This document shows, one piece after another, positions 30,939-39,309 of a stretch of 64,000 nucleotides of DNA. Within the stretch, counting starts at the first letter, position 1, and every line of letters starts with the position of its first letter. A program made the position numbers and the translations under genes. This DNA is from Cellulomonas sp. 73-92. Its GTDB lineage: Bacteria; Actinomycetota; Actinomycetes; Actinomycetales; Cellulomonadaceae. The notes beneath the pieces were generated by a model, which worked only from the letters and a program-made list of their open reading frames with translations, did not search any database and was not told the origin of the DNA. The stretch is from positions 229,512 through 293,511 of the forward strand of contig NZ_MKTH01000024.1 in the NCBI RefSeq assembly GCF_001898175.1. Reading direction: 5' to 3'.

Positions 30939-31673
30939 ATGCCTGCCGTCGACGAGCCGTCCGAGGGTGTGCCCCCTGAGGAGGTCGAGCCTCCCCGCGC
31001 TCCCGGCCGGCCGCGCGACCCCGAGCTGGAGGCGCGCGTGCAGCGCGCCGCGCTGCAGGTGTTCGGCGAGGTGGGCTGGCGTGGCCTGACGATGGACGCG
31101 ATCGCCTCCCGGGCCCGGGTCGGCAAGTCGGCGCTCTACCTGCGCTGGGCGGACAAGGGCGAGGTGCTCGTCGCGGCCCTGCGCGGCGCCCAGAACGACG
31201 CGTTCGGCGTGACCGACGACGACGAGGAGACGCCGGACGCCGCGCCGAGCGCCTCGGTGCGCGACTACCTCGTCCGCCACGCGCTGCACCGGGCCAACCT
31301 CTACCTCGGCGAGTACGGGCTGGCGATGATGCGCCTGTACACCGACGTGTGGGCCAACCCGGACATCCTCGGGACGCTGCGGGAACGGGCCGTCACCCGC
31401 TTCGTGCTCGACGAGCGGGAGCGCGTCGCGGCGGCGATCAAGCGTGGCGAGTTCGCGCCCGGAGCCTCGGCGATGCGCATCCTCGACGCGATCGAGGGTG
31501 CCGTCCTCATGCACGTACTCGTCACGCCCGCGCCGCTGCTGCCGCGCGTGCGCGCCGGGATCCAGGAGTACGTCGACCTCATGGTCGACGACCAGCTGCG
31601 CGCCGCCGGATATCGCGGCCCAGCCACGGCGCCGGACGACGAGCCCACTCGCATCGTCGTCGCGGCGCCGTGA
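30939..31673 (+). CDS. TetR-family regulator
   Basis: 244 residues from the ATG at 30939; this start has a TACCCT -10-like element close enough for a leaderless message. A 30-residue acidic/proline-rich leader precedes the HTH: ALQVFGEVGWRGLTMDAIA followed by RVGKSALYLRWADKGEVLVAAL. The C-terminal domain (TetR_C_11/AefR-like) includes YGLAMMRLYTDVWANPDIL. It converges on fixX, whose stop is 24 bases away. It may control the fix/acyl-CoA module or the c-di-GMP gene; no shared palindrome was found to decide. Confidence 0.88.
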   Translation: MPAVDEPSEGVPPEEVEPPRAPGRPRDPELEARVQRAALQVFGEVGWRGLTMDAIASRARVGKSALYLRWADKGEVLVAALRGAQNDAFGVTDDDEETPDAAPSASVRDYLVRHALHRANLYLGEYGLAMMRLYTDVWANPDILGTLRERAVTRFVLDERERVAAAIKRGEFAPGASAMRILDAIEGAVLMHVLVTPAPLLPRVRAGIQEYVDLMVDDQLRAAGYRGPATAPDDEPTRIVVAAP

Positions 31674-31696
31674 CCTCGGCGCGGCCCCTTGCGGGG

Positions 31697-31984
31697 TCAT
31701 CCTTCGCGGAAGCCGACTCCGAAGCCGCCCCGCGGGTAGTGCCACCGCAGAGCGCCCGGGCTGGCGACCGCCAGGCACGTGCCGCACTCCAGGCATGCGG
31801 CGTACTCGGCGAGGATGGTGCCGTCCTCCAGCTCGCTGTACACGCCGGCGGGGCAGACGGCGACGAGCCGCTTGCCGGTCCCGGTGCGTCGGCACACCTC
31901 CTGGTCGATCTCGATGTGGGACTCCGCCTCGTCGAGCACGAAGCGGTTGTGCCCCAGTCGTTCCGCGGTCGTCTGCGGGTTCAC
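31697..31984 (-). CDS. fixX: FixX-type ferredoxin
   Basis: 95 residues; the GTG at 31984 overlaps the stop of fixC (GTGA). Marks of the FixX/YdiT ferredoxin-like family: NRFVLDEAESHIEIDQEVC, then LVAVCPAGVYSE, and ACLECGTCLAVASPGALRW with a GGFGVGFREG tail. FixX accepts electrons from the FixAB flavoprotein through FixC and is needed for the membrane quinone branch. The cysteines visible (C-x13-C-P-A-G and C-x2-C-x2-C) fit the family pattern. Confidence 0.93.
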   Translation of the reverse strand: MNPQTTAERLGHNRFVLDEAESHIEIDQEVCRRTGTGKRLVAVCPAGVYSELEDGTILAEYAACLECGTCLAVASPGALRWHYPRGGFGVGFREG

Positions 31985-33303
31985 AGCGCGCGCACCCCCG
32001 CCCATCCGTCGCTCATGAGCTGTCCGATCGTCACCGGCGAGCGGCGCACCGCGCGCCACGCCGTCGCCGCCAGGTGCCGGCGCGGCGACCCGTCGAGCGA
32101 GAACACGTCGTGGAACAGGCCCGCGGCGAGCTCGCCGTACGCGCCGTACATGCGCCCGCGCTCGAGGAACGCGGGCGCCTTGGCGTAGGTGCGCAGGTCC
32201 TGCATGACGAAGCTCTCGTCGAGGTGCCGCCGGTAGGCGGCCAGGCCCGTGGCGGACGTGTCGCCCGCGGCGACGGCCTCCCCCACGCCCCGTGCGGCCG
32301 CGACGGCGGACCCGATGGCCAGGTCCATGCCCCGCACCGTCAGCCCCGAGTTGATGGTGAGGCCGGCGGCCTCGCCCACCACGACGAGCCCGTCGCCGAC
32401 GACCTGCCCCACCATGCCGAGGCCGCCCTCGGCGACCAGGTGCGAGCCGTACTCGAGGACCTCGCCGTCACGCAGGTAGGGGGCCAGGCCCGGGTGCGCC
32501 AGGCAGTGCTCGAACACCTCGACGGCCGTGCGGCCCGAGCGGACCAGGTCGTCCAGCCGCAGCACCACGCCGATCGAGAGCGACTCGGTGTTGGTGTAGA
32601 GGAAGGCGCCGCCGCCGATGCCCAGCGTGCAGTCCCCCACGATGGCGTGCGCCGCCCCCTCGTCGCCCGTCACCCCGAACCGGTCCTCGATGACGCGCCG
32701 CGGCAGCCCGACGACCGCCTTGACGCCGACCGCCAGGTGGTGCTCGGGCGGCTTCGGTCGCAGCCCGATGCTGCGGGCCAGGAACGAGTTGACGCCGTCG
32801 GCGGCGACGACCACGCGTGCGCGCAGCTCGTCGTCGCCGGCCCTGACGCCGACCACGCGCGGCGAGGCGCCCGGGCCCGGCTCGGTGAGCAGGGAGTCGA
32901 CGCGGACACCGGGCATGAGGAAGGCGCCGGCCTCCTCCGCCCGCTCGGCCAGCCACGGGTCGAACCTGGCACGCAGCACGGTCACGGCGTTGACGGGGGC
33001 GGCCAGCGGGCCGCCCGCGTAGTCGATCGCGACCGACGAGTCCGCGGTGAGGAAGGTCGTGACGTGGCGCGTGATGCGCCGCTCGACGGGGGCCTGGTCC
33101 ACGAAGCCGGGGAACACCTCGTCGAGCACGCGCCCGTACAGCACGCCGCCGGAGAGGTTCTTCGCGCCGGGGGTGTCGCCGCGCTCGACGAGCACCACGG
33201 ACAGCCCCTGTCGTGCCAGGAGCGTCGCGGTCACGGAGCCCGCCGGGCCGGCGCCGACGACGATGACGTCGAAGTCCGGCTCCCCCGCCGCCTGCTCAGT
33301 CAT
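31981..33303 (-). CDS. fixC: FixC-type flavoprotein (ETF-quinone oxidoreductase-like)
   Basis: 440 residues; the ATG at 33303 overlaps the end of fixB by 8 bases. It begins with a dinucleotide-binding motif VIVVGAGPAGSVTATLLARQG, then GAKNLSGGVLYG, typical of FixC/YdiS. The middle contains VVAADGVNSFLARSIG and the C-terminal half GMVGQVVGDGLVVVGEAAG. FixC oxidises reduced FixAB and, with FixX, exchanges electrons with quinone; FixABCX can bifurcate electrons between NADH, quinone and ferredoxin. Order fixA-fixB-fixC-fixX is conserved. Confidence 0.93.
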   Translation of the reverse strand: MTEQAAGEPDFDVIVVGAGPAGSVTATLLARQGLSVVLVERGDTPGAKNLSGGVLYGRVLDEVFPGFVDQAPVERRITRHVTTFLTADSSVAIDYAGGPLAAPVNAVTVLRARFDPWLAERAEEAGAFLMPGVRVDSLLTEPGPGASPRVVGVRAGDDELRARVVVAADGVNSFLARSIGLRPKPPEHHLAVGVKAVVGLPRRVIEDRFGVTGDEGAAHAIVGDCTLGIGGGAFLYTNTESLSIGVVLRLDDLVRSGRTAVEVFEHCLAHPGLAPYLRDGEVLEYGSHLVAEGGLGMVGQVVGDGLVVVGEAAGLTINSGLTVRGMDLAIGSAVAAARGVGEAVAAGDTSATGLAAYRRHLDESFVMQDLRTYAKAPAFLERGRMYGAYGELAAGLFHDVFSLDGSPRRHLAATAWRAVRRSPVTIGQLMSDGWAGVRAL

Positions 33304-34231
33304 CCGAGCCGCCGAGCGCCGCGGTCAGGGCCGGGACCACCTGGTAGAGGTCGCCGACGACGCCGTAGTCGCACTGGCCGAACACCGGCGCGTTCTTGTC
33401 GTTGTTGACGGCGACGATGACCTTGGCGTCGCGCACGCCCACCATGTGCTGCAGCTGGCCCGAGATGGCCACCGCCACGTACAGGTCGGGCGCAACGTGC
33501 TGGCCGGAGATGCCGATGTAGCTCTCCTTCGGCAGCCACTCGACGCCCTCCGCGAGCGGGCGCGAGCACGCGACCTCGCCGTGGACCGCCGCGGCCAGGC
33601 CGCGGATGAGGCCCAGGTCCGCCTCGGCCTTGAGGCCGCGGCCGACGCCGACGACGACGGAGGCGGCGCCCAGGTCCACGCCGGCGCGCACCTTGGGCCG
33701 CACCTGCGTGACGGTGGCCGCGTCGAGCGGGGCGCCGGCCACCTCGGCCACGGGCGCCGTGGCACCCCCGGCCGGCACGGCGCCGGCCTCGACCGCGAGC
33801 ACCGCCGGACCGCCCTCGAGGGCCACGGTGCGCTCCGCGATGCCGCCCATGACGGCGTGCGTCACGACGACGCGCCCGTCGGCGACGGAGACGGTCCGCA
33901 CGCCACCGAGCACGGGCGCCTGCGTGCGCGCGGCGACCGCGCCGAGCAGCGCGCGGCCCGCGGGCGTGGCGGCGCCGACGACGGCGACCGGCCGGGCCGC
34001 GGCGACGAGCTCGGCCACCTGCGGCGCGAAGGCCTCCAGCGGCACGGCGCCCGGCTCGCCGAGCCAGACGACGCGGTCCACCCCGGCGGCGACGGTGTCG
34101 GCCACCGGACGGGCGCCGACGACGACGGCGACGACCTCGTCGGCCACCGTGCGCGCGACCTCGACCAGGCCGGTGACCGCCGGGTCGTCGGCGACGACGA
34201 CCCAGGACTGCGATGCGTTCGATGCGTTCAT
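33296..34231 (-). CDS. fixB: Electron transfer flavoprotein alpha subunit (FixB/YdiR-like)
   Basis: 311 residues from the ATG at 34231; a GTG four codons earlier has its purine-rich stretch too close to serve. The C-terminal FAD domain is clear: GRGLKAEADLGLIRGLAAAV, then SRPLAEGVEWLPKESYIGISG, QHMVGVRDAKVIVAVNNDKN and APVFGQCDYGVVGDLYQVVP. The N-terminal domain is alanine/valine-rich and shorter than in E. coli FixB. It forms the ETF heterodimer with FixA and docks with the acyl-CoA dehydrogenase encoded upstream. Confidence 0.92.
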   Translation of the reverse strand: MNASNASQSWVVVADDPAVTGLVEVARTVADEVVAVVVGARPVADTVAAGVDRVVWLGEPGAVPLEAFAPQVAELVAAARPVAVVGAATPAGRALLGAVAARTQAPVLGGVRTVSVADGRVVVTHAVMGGIAERTVALEGGPAVLAVEAGAVPAGGATAPVAEVAGAPLDAATVTQVRPKVRAGVDLGAASVVVGVGRGLKAEADLGLIRGLAAAVHGEVACSRPLAEGVEWLPKESYIGISGQHVAPDLYVAVAISGQLQHMVGVRDAKVIVAVNNDKNAPVFGQCDYGVVGDLYQVVPALTAALGGSDD

Positions 34232-34258
34232 GGGCTGCTCCACTTCCTCGCGCGAGGC

Positions 34259-35035
34259 CTACAGGACGCCGGCCGAGCGCAGCGCGCCCACCAGCTGCGA
34301 CGCCGCCGACGCGGGGTCGGACCCGTCGAACAGGACGGCCCGCCGGTCGCCGCCGGACGGCTTGGCCGTCCCGAGCGTGGCCAGCGTGACGGCCGGCGCG
34401 GGGACGTCGAGGGCGGCCAGCGCGAGCACCTCGACGGGCTTCTTGGCCGCCGCGAGGATGTCCTTCATCCCCGCGACGCGCGGCACCACGGCGTCCGCAG
34501 TGGCGGCCAGCACCACGGGCGTGCGCACGGCGAGCACCGCGACCCCGGCGGGGGTGTCGCGCTCCACGGACAACCCCTCGGCGGCCGGGGTCACCGCGGT
34601 GACGCGGCCCAGCCCGAGCCAGCCCAGCTGGGCCGCCGCGGTCAACGGCACCTGCCCCTCGGCGACGTCGACCGACGAGTCGCCCGCGAGCACGAGGTCC
34701 ACGCCGCCGATGGCGCGCACCGCGGCCGCGAGCACCGCGGCCAGCCGGGTGCTGTCGGCGCCCGCGAGCGCGTCGTCGGCCACGAGCACCAGGCGGTCCA
34801 GCCCGCGCGAGAGCGCTGCCTTGCGGGCCAGCGGGGTGTCGATCGCGGCGGCGCCGACGGTCAGGCCGACGACCTCTCCCCCGGTCTCGTCGGCCAGCCG
34901 CCGCGCGAGCTCGAACGCGACGGGGTCGTACTCGCTGACGGCCGGCTTGCCGCGGGCCTCGTCCACGGTGCCGTCGGCGCGGACCTCGAGGTCCTGGGGG
35001 TTCGGCGCCCACTTGTAGGCGACGACGATCTTCAT
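34259..35035 (-). CDS. fixA: Electron transfer flavoprotein beta subunit (FixA/YdiQ-like)
   Basis: 258 residues from the ATG at 35035 with AGGAGGAA five bases upstream. N-terminus MKIVVAYKWAPNPQDLEV; SEYDPVAFELARRLAD and LVLAGDSSVDVAEGQVPLTAA are ETF-beta features, and MKDILAAAKKPVE is the recognition-loop region that contacts the dehydrogenase. It binds nucleotide and pairs with FixB. The gene follows the acyl-CoA dehydrogenase by 29 bases and precedes fixB by 27, all on one strand. Confidence 0.92.
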   Translation of the reverse strand: MKIVVAYKWAPNPQDLEVRADGTVDEARGKPAVSEYDPVAFELARRLADETGGEVVGLTVGAAAIDTPLARKAALSRGLDRLVLVADDALAGADSTRLAAVLAAAVRAIGGVDLVLAGDSSVDVAEGQVPLTAAAQLGWLGLGRVTAVTPAAEGLSVERDTPAGVAVLAVRTPVVLAATADAVVPRVAGMKDILAAAKKPVEVLALAALDVPAPAVTLATLGTAKPSGGDRRAVLFDGSDPASAASQLVGALRSAGVL

Positions 35036-35064
35036 CGGGGTTCCTCCTCGTCCTGGTCCGCTGC

Positions 35065-36210
35065 TCAGCTGTGGTCCTTGACGATCTGACGGCCCGCGAT
35101 GTGCACCATGATCTCGTCGGTGCCGCCCCCGAACCGGTGACCGCGCAGGTCGCGCCACAGCCGCGAGACGCGGGCGCCGACCGTGACGCCCACGCCGCCG
35201 AAGATCTGCAGGGCGTCGTCGGCCACCTCGAACCCGGACATCGCGCAGTACCGCTTGCACAGCGCGCCCTGGCTCTTCAGCGGCAGCCCGCGGTCGAGCA
35301 TCCAGGCCGTCTTGTAGACAAAGTTGCGCATGTTCTCGAGCTTGATCGCCATGTCGGTCAGCTTGAGCTGGGTGAGCTGGAAGTTGCCGATGGGCTGGCC
35401 GAACTGGACGCGCTGGGCGGCGTAGGCCGCCGCGTCGTCGAACGCGCACTGCGCCTGGCCGAGGCACGTCGCGGCGATGACGAGCCGCTCCATCTCGAAG
35501 TTGCGCATCAGCTGCTTGAAGCCGTTGCCCTTGACGCCGACGAGGCACTCCTCCTCGGGCAGCGTGACGTCGTCGAGGAAGATCTCGCAGCTGTCCTGCG
35601 TGTACCAGAGGATCTTCTCCAGGCGGTTGGTGGTCACGCCCGGGGCGTCCATCGGCACCAGGTACATGGAGATCGCCTTGCGCGGGTCGTCCGTGTCCGG
35701 GTTCTTCGCCATGACCAGCAGGTACTTGCTCTGCAGCGCGGCCGTGATGAGCGTATTGGTGCCGTTGAAGGTCACCAGCCCGTCGTGGTGCACGGCCGAG
35801 GTGGTCATCGCGGAGTTGTCCGAGCCCGCGCCGGGCTCGGTGAACCCGAGCGCGAACGGCACGCGGCCGTTGGCGAGCAGGCCGAGGATCTCCTGCTTCT
35901 GGGCCTCCGAGCCGAACTCGAGGATGTCCATCGCCTGCAGCAGCTCGAGGCCGAAGCCGTTGTTGAGCCCCTGCCGGCAGACGCGCTCGGCGAGCAGCAC
36001 GAGCGTGACGGCGTCGCACGGCATGCCGCCGTACTCCTCCGGGAAGCCGAGCGACATGAAGCCCGCCTCGTGCAGGGCCTTGCGGAAGCTCGTCGCGGAC
36101 TCGTGGTGCAGGTCGAGGTCCGCGATGTACGACTCGGGGCACTCGCGCTCGAGCAGCTCGTCGAGGCTGGACAGGAGCAGCTCCTGCTCGTCGGTCAGCG
36201 TGAAGTCCAT
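35065..36210 (-). CDS. Acyl-CoA dehydrogenase, CaiA/YdiO-like
   Basis: 381 residues from the ATG at 36210 (GAAAGG upstream). The sequence follows CaiA (crotonobetainyl-CoA reductase) and YdiO closely: MDFTLTDEQELLLSSL, LGFPEEYGGMPCD, FTEPGAGSDNSAM, a substrate loop TNRLEKILWYTQDSCEIFLDD, and CAFDDAAAYAAQRVQFGQPIGNFQL. The C-terminal end is RGHRFGGGTDEIMVHIAGRQIVKD. These enzymes reduce enoyl-CoA with electrons from FixAB in anaerobic growth rather than serving beta-oxidation. It is the first gene of a five-gene operon with fixABCX. Confidence 0.9.
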   Translation of the reverse strand: MDFTLTDEQELLLSSLDELLERECPESYIADLDLHHESATSFRKALHEAGFMSLGFPEEYGGMPCDAVTLVLLAERVCRQGLNNGFGLELLQAMDILEFGSEAQKQEILGLLANGRVPFALGFTEPGAGSDNSAMTTSAVHHDGLVTFNGTNTLITAALQSKYLLVMAKNPDTDDPRKAISMYLVPMDAPGVTTNRLEKILWYTQDSCEIFLDDVTLPEEECLVGVKGNGFKQLMRNFEMERLVIAATCLGQAQCAFDDAAAYAAQRVQFGQPIGNFQLTQLKLTDMAIKLENMRNFVYKTAWMLDRGLPLKSQGALCKRYCAMSGFEVADDALQIFGGVGVTVGARVSRLWRDLRGHRFGGGTDEIMVHIAGRQIVKDHS

Positions 36211-36309
36211 CGTGGTGTGCCTTTCGCAGGATGTGGCCGACGTCGTCGTCCGGCGGCGCCCGCCGGCGCCCGGTGCCCATCGTCGGGCCACGCCCCGCGA
36301 CGTCTCTCA

Positions 36310-36321
36310 GGACGATCGTCC
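36310..36321. promoter_or_regulatory. Palindrome in divergent dehydrogenase/CoA-transferase promoter region
   Basis: GGACGATCGTCC is a perfect 12-bp palindrome in the 185-base region between the divergent dehydrogenase and CoA-transferase starts. Downstream, AGTTA-CGGACG-TCACA (36324-36339) is an imperfect CRP-like box with one good half-site. Either could control both operons; both are weak single-site observations. Confidence 0.4.
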
Positions 36322-36395
36322 CTAGTTACGGACGTCACAAGTCCGGAATTGTTCTGCCCGGGCCGCACCCGGCCCATGCGACGAAGGAGACGCCC

Positions 36396-37985
36396 GTGGC
36401 ACAGGTCATCACGCCCCAGCAGGCCGCCGCGCTGATCAAGGACGGCTCCACCGTGGCGCTGTCCGGCTTCGGCCTGGCATGCGTCAACGAGGAGACGCTC
36501 ATCGCCGTCGAGCAGCGGTTCCTGGCGGAGGCGGCCCCGCGCGACCTCACCGTGGTCCACGCGTCCGCGGTGGGCAACCGCCGCGACAGGGGCATGAGCC
36601 ACTGGGGTCACCGCGGCCTCATCAAGCGCTGGATCGGGGGCATCGCCATCGCCTCCCCCGGCCTGGCCAAGCTCATCCAGGAGGACGGCTGCCAGGCCTA
36701 CAACCTGCCGCAGGGCGTCATCACGCAGCTCTACCGCGAGATCGCCGCCAAGCGGCCCGGCGTCATCACCAAGGTGGGCCTCGGCACGTTCGTCGACCCG
36801 CGGGTCGAGGGCGCGCGCATGTCGCCGTCCTCGACCGACGACGTTGTGCAGGTCATCGAGCTCGCCGGCCAGGAGTGGCTGTTCTACCCCTCGTTCCCGG
36901 TCGACGTCGCGCTCATCCGCGGCACCGTGGCCGACGAGCACGGCAACCTCACGCTCGAGCACGAGGGCCTCAAGCTCGAGGTGCTGCCGATCGCCCAGGC
37001 CGCCCGCAACAGCGGCGGCATCGTCATCGCGCAGGTGGAGTCGATCGCCGCCGCCGGCTCGCTCGACCCGAACCTCGTCAAGGTGCCCGGCATCCTCGTC
37101 GACTACCTCGTCGTCTCGCAGCCGGAGAACCACTTCCAGACCGAGAACACGCGCTACAACCCGTCGTTCTCGGGCCAGCTGCGCGTGCCGCTGGAGGCGA
37201 TCACCCCCATCCCCCTCTCCGAGCGCAAGGTCATCGCGCGACGCAGCGCGATGGAGCTCCGCCCGGGGGCGGTGCTCAACCTCGGTGTCGGCATCCCGTG
37301 CGACGTCGGCACGGTCGCCGCCGAGGAGGGCATCAGCGACCAGATCATGCTCACCACGGAGGCCGGCGCCATCGGCGGCGTCCCGGCGGGCCTGAAGGAC
37401 TTCGGGCACGCGTACAACCCCGAGGCCCTGGTCGACATGCACTCGCAGTTCGACTTCTACGACGGCGGCGGCCTCGACTGCGCCGTGCTGGGCCTGGCCC
37501 AGGCGGACAGCCACGGGAACGTCAACGTCTCGAAGTTCAACGGGCGGGTGGCCGGCTGCGGTGGGTTCATCGACATCTGCCAGTCGGCCAAGACCCTGAT
37601 CTTCGCCGGCACGTTCACCGCCGGCGGCCTCGAGGTCGAGGTCGCCGGGGGCGAGGTGAAGGTCGTCGCGGAAGGCAAGGCGCACAAGTTCCTGCTCGAC
37701 GTCGAGCAGATCACCTTCTCGGGGACGTACGCGGCACAGCGGGGGCAGCGCGTGCTCTACGTCACCGAGCGCGCCGTGCTGCAGCTCGTCGACGGCGTCA
37801 TGACCGTCATCGAGATCGCCCCGGGCATCGACCTCCAGCGCGACGTCCTCGACCAGATGGACTTCACGCCCGCGGTCTCGCCCACCCTGAGCCCCATGCC
37901 CGCGGGACTGTTCCGCGAGGTCTGGGGAGAGCTGAACACCCTGTCCACCCCCGAGCGCACGGCCTCCGTCGCCGCTCTGTCCTGA
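36396..37985 (+). CDS. CoA-transferase, YdiF/propionate CoA-transferase-like (fused alpha-beta)
   Basis: 529 residues from a GTG at 36396 (GAAGGAGA five bases before). Family I CoA-transferase with both halves fused, as in YdiF and Pct. The catalytic glutamate is E322 in MLTTEAGAIGGVPAG. The N-terminal half contains GFGLACVNEETL and GIAIASPGLAKLI; the C-terminal half FIDICQSAKTLIFAGTFTAGG and VEQITFSGTYAA. It moves CoA between acetyl-/propionyl-CoA and a short-chain acid. It is divergent from the dehydrogenase-fix operon and is followed, 11 bases on, by a carboxylate carrier gene, so uptake and activation of an organic acid is likely. Confidence 0.9.
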   Translation: MAQVITPQQAAALIKDGSTVALSGFGLACVNEETLIAVEQRFLAEAAPRDLTVVHASAVGNRRDRGMSHWGHRGLIKRWIGGIAIASPGLAKLIQEDGCQAYNLPQGVITQLYREIAAKRPGVITKVGLGTFVDPRVEGARMSPSSTDDVVQVIELAGQEWLFYPSFPVDVALIRGTVADEHGNLTLEHEGLKLEVLPIAQAARNSGGIVIAQVESIAAAGSLDPNLVKVPGILVDYLVVSQPENHFQTENTRYNPSFSGQLRVPLEAITPIPLSERKVIARRSAMELRPGAVLNLGVGIPCDVGTVAAEEGISDQIMLTTEAGAIGGVPAGLKDFGHAYNPEALVDMHSQFDFYDGGGLDCAVLGLAQADSHGNVNVSKFNGRVAGCGGFIDICQSAKTLIFAGTFTAGGLEVEVAGGEVKVVAEGKAHKFLLDVEQITFSGTYAAQRGQRVLYVTERAVLQLVDGVMTVIEIAPGIDLQRDVLDQMDFTPAVSPTLSPMPAGLFREVWGELNTLSTPERTASVAALS

Positions 37986-37996
37986 AAGACACCGTG

Positions 37997-39244
37997 ATGC
38001 AGACCATCAATCGTTGGCGGGTCCTTGCCGGATCCGTGCTCGTCCTGCTGTGCACCGGCGCGATCTACGCCTTCTCGGTGTTCGCCGGGCCGCTCACCAG
38101 CGCGCACGGCTGGACCATGGGTCAGGTCATGCTGGCCTTCACCATCAACGGGGCCATCGCCCCCATCCCCATGATCGCCGGCGGCTACATCATCGACCGC
38201 GGCGGCGCCCGCCTCGCGATCTTCGGCGGCTCGCTCCTCTTCGCGCTCGGGTTCATCCTCACCGGCACCGCGAGCAGCACCACCCAGCTCTACCTCTACT
38301 ACGGCCTCATCGCCGGCCTGGGGCAGGGCTTCGCGTACTCGGGGTGCCTCAACAACACGATCAAGCTGTTCCCGGACCGGCGCGGCCTGGCGGCCGGCCT
38401 CATCACCATGGGCATGGGCGCCGGCTCGGTCGTCGCCGCCCCCGTGGCGCAGGCCATCATCAAGTCGTCGGGCGTCGGCGCGGCGTTCGTCCGCATGGGC
38501 ATCGTCTACGCCGTCGTCGTCGTGCTCGGCACGCTGCTCATCCAGCCCGCGCCGAACGGCTACGCCCCGGCCGGGTGGACCCCGCCGACCGGCGCCGCCG
38601 CCCCGGTGAACCACACGTGGACGGAGATGCTGAGGAAGCCGGCGTTCTACCTCATCTTCGTCATGCTCGGCGCCGGCGCCTTCTCCGGCCTGCTCATCGC
38701 CTCGCAGCTCTCCCCGATCGCCCAGACCAAGATGTTCGGCATCAGCGCCGCGACCGCCGCGGTGCTCGTCTCGATCTACTCGATCTGCAACGCGGCCGGG
38801 CGGTTCGCGTGGGGCGCGGTCTCCGACCGGCTCGGCTACACCACGGCCGTCGTGTTCATCTACGCGGTCGTCGCCGTGGCGATGGTGGTGCTCCTCACGC
38901 TGCACTCGACCGTCGGCTTCGTCATCGGGATCGTGCTGCTCGGCCTCTGCTTCGGCGGCGTGATGGGCGTGTTCCCCGCCCTGACCATGAAGACCTTCGG
39001 CCCCCGGTTCCAGGGCGTCAACTACGGCATCATGTTCAGCGCGTACTCGATCGCCGCGTACTTCGGCCCGAAGATCGGCGCGTCGATGGGTGGTGGCGCC
39101 AAGGGTGACTACACCAACCCGTTCATCGTCTCGATCGTCGTCGCCGGCGTCGGCATCGCGCTCGCCGTGGTGCTGGGCCGCGTCCTCGCCGTCAAGGCGC
39201 CGGCCGCGTCCCGGCCCGCCGCCCAGGTCGGCGCTGCCTCCTGA
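37997..39244 (+). CDS. OFA-family MFS carrier (oxalate:formate antiporter-like)
   Basis: 415 residues from the ATG at 37997, with twelve membrane segments. OFA family marks: GAIYAFSVFAGPL in the first helix, GFAYSGCLNNTIKLFPDRRGLAAGL, and FAWGAVSDRLGYTT between the two halves. These carriers exchange or import small organic acids. Coupling to a YdiF-like CoA-transferase suggests that its substrate is the acid activated by that enzyme. A strong hairpin follows the stop at 39250-39293. Confidence 0.88.
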   Translation: MQTINRWRVLAGSVLVLLCTGAIYAFSVFAGPLTSAHGWTMGQVMLAFTINGAIAPIPMIAGGYIIDRGGARLAIFGGSLLFALGFILTGTASSTTQLYLYYGLIAGLGQGFAYSGCLNNTIKLFPDRRGLAAGLITMGMGAGSVVAAPVAQAIIKSSGVGAAFVRMGIVYAVVVVLGTLLIQPAPNGYAPAGWTPPTGAAAPVNHTWTEMLRKPAFYLIFVMLGAGAFSGLLIASQLSPIAQTKMFGISAATAAVLVSIYSICNAAGRFAWGAVSDRLGYTTAVVFIYAVVAVAMVVLLTLHSTVGFVIGIVLLGLCFGGVMGVFPALTMKTFGPRFQGVNYGIMFSAYSIAAYFGPKIGASMGGGAKGDYTNPFIVSIVVAGVGIALAVVLGRVLAVKAPAASRPAAQVGAAS

Positions 39245-39249
39245 GCACC

Positions 39250-39293
39250 CCGGTGGAGGGGCGACCGGGCCCGTCCTGCCGCCCCTCCACCGG
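39250..39293. terminator. Strong hairpin after OFA carrier gene
   Basis: Perfect 14-bp complementary arms, CCGGTGGAGGGGCG (39250-39263) and CGCCCCTCCACCGG (39280-39293), with a 16-base loop, starting 5 bases after the carrier stop. There is no T-run. The next start codon is only 17 bases beyond it, so it would separate or attenuate the ligase gene from the CoA-transferase-carrier transcript. Confidence 0.7.
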
Positions 39294-39309
39294 CCTCACC
39301 CGTGACGCG

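Noticed and set aside
36231-36395. N-terminal extension of the CoA-transferase (longer open frame from 36231)
   Set aside because: The extension has no similarity to the family, and the GTG at 36396 has GAAGGAGA five bases upstream.
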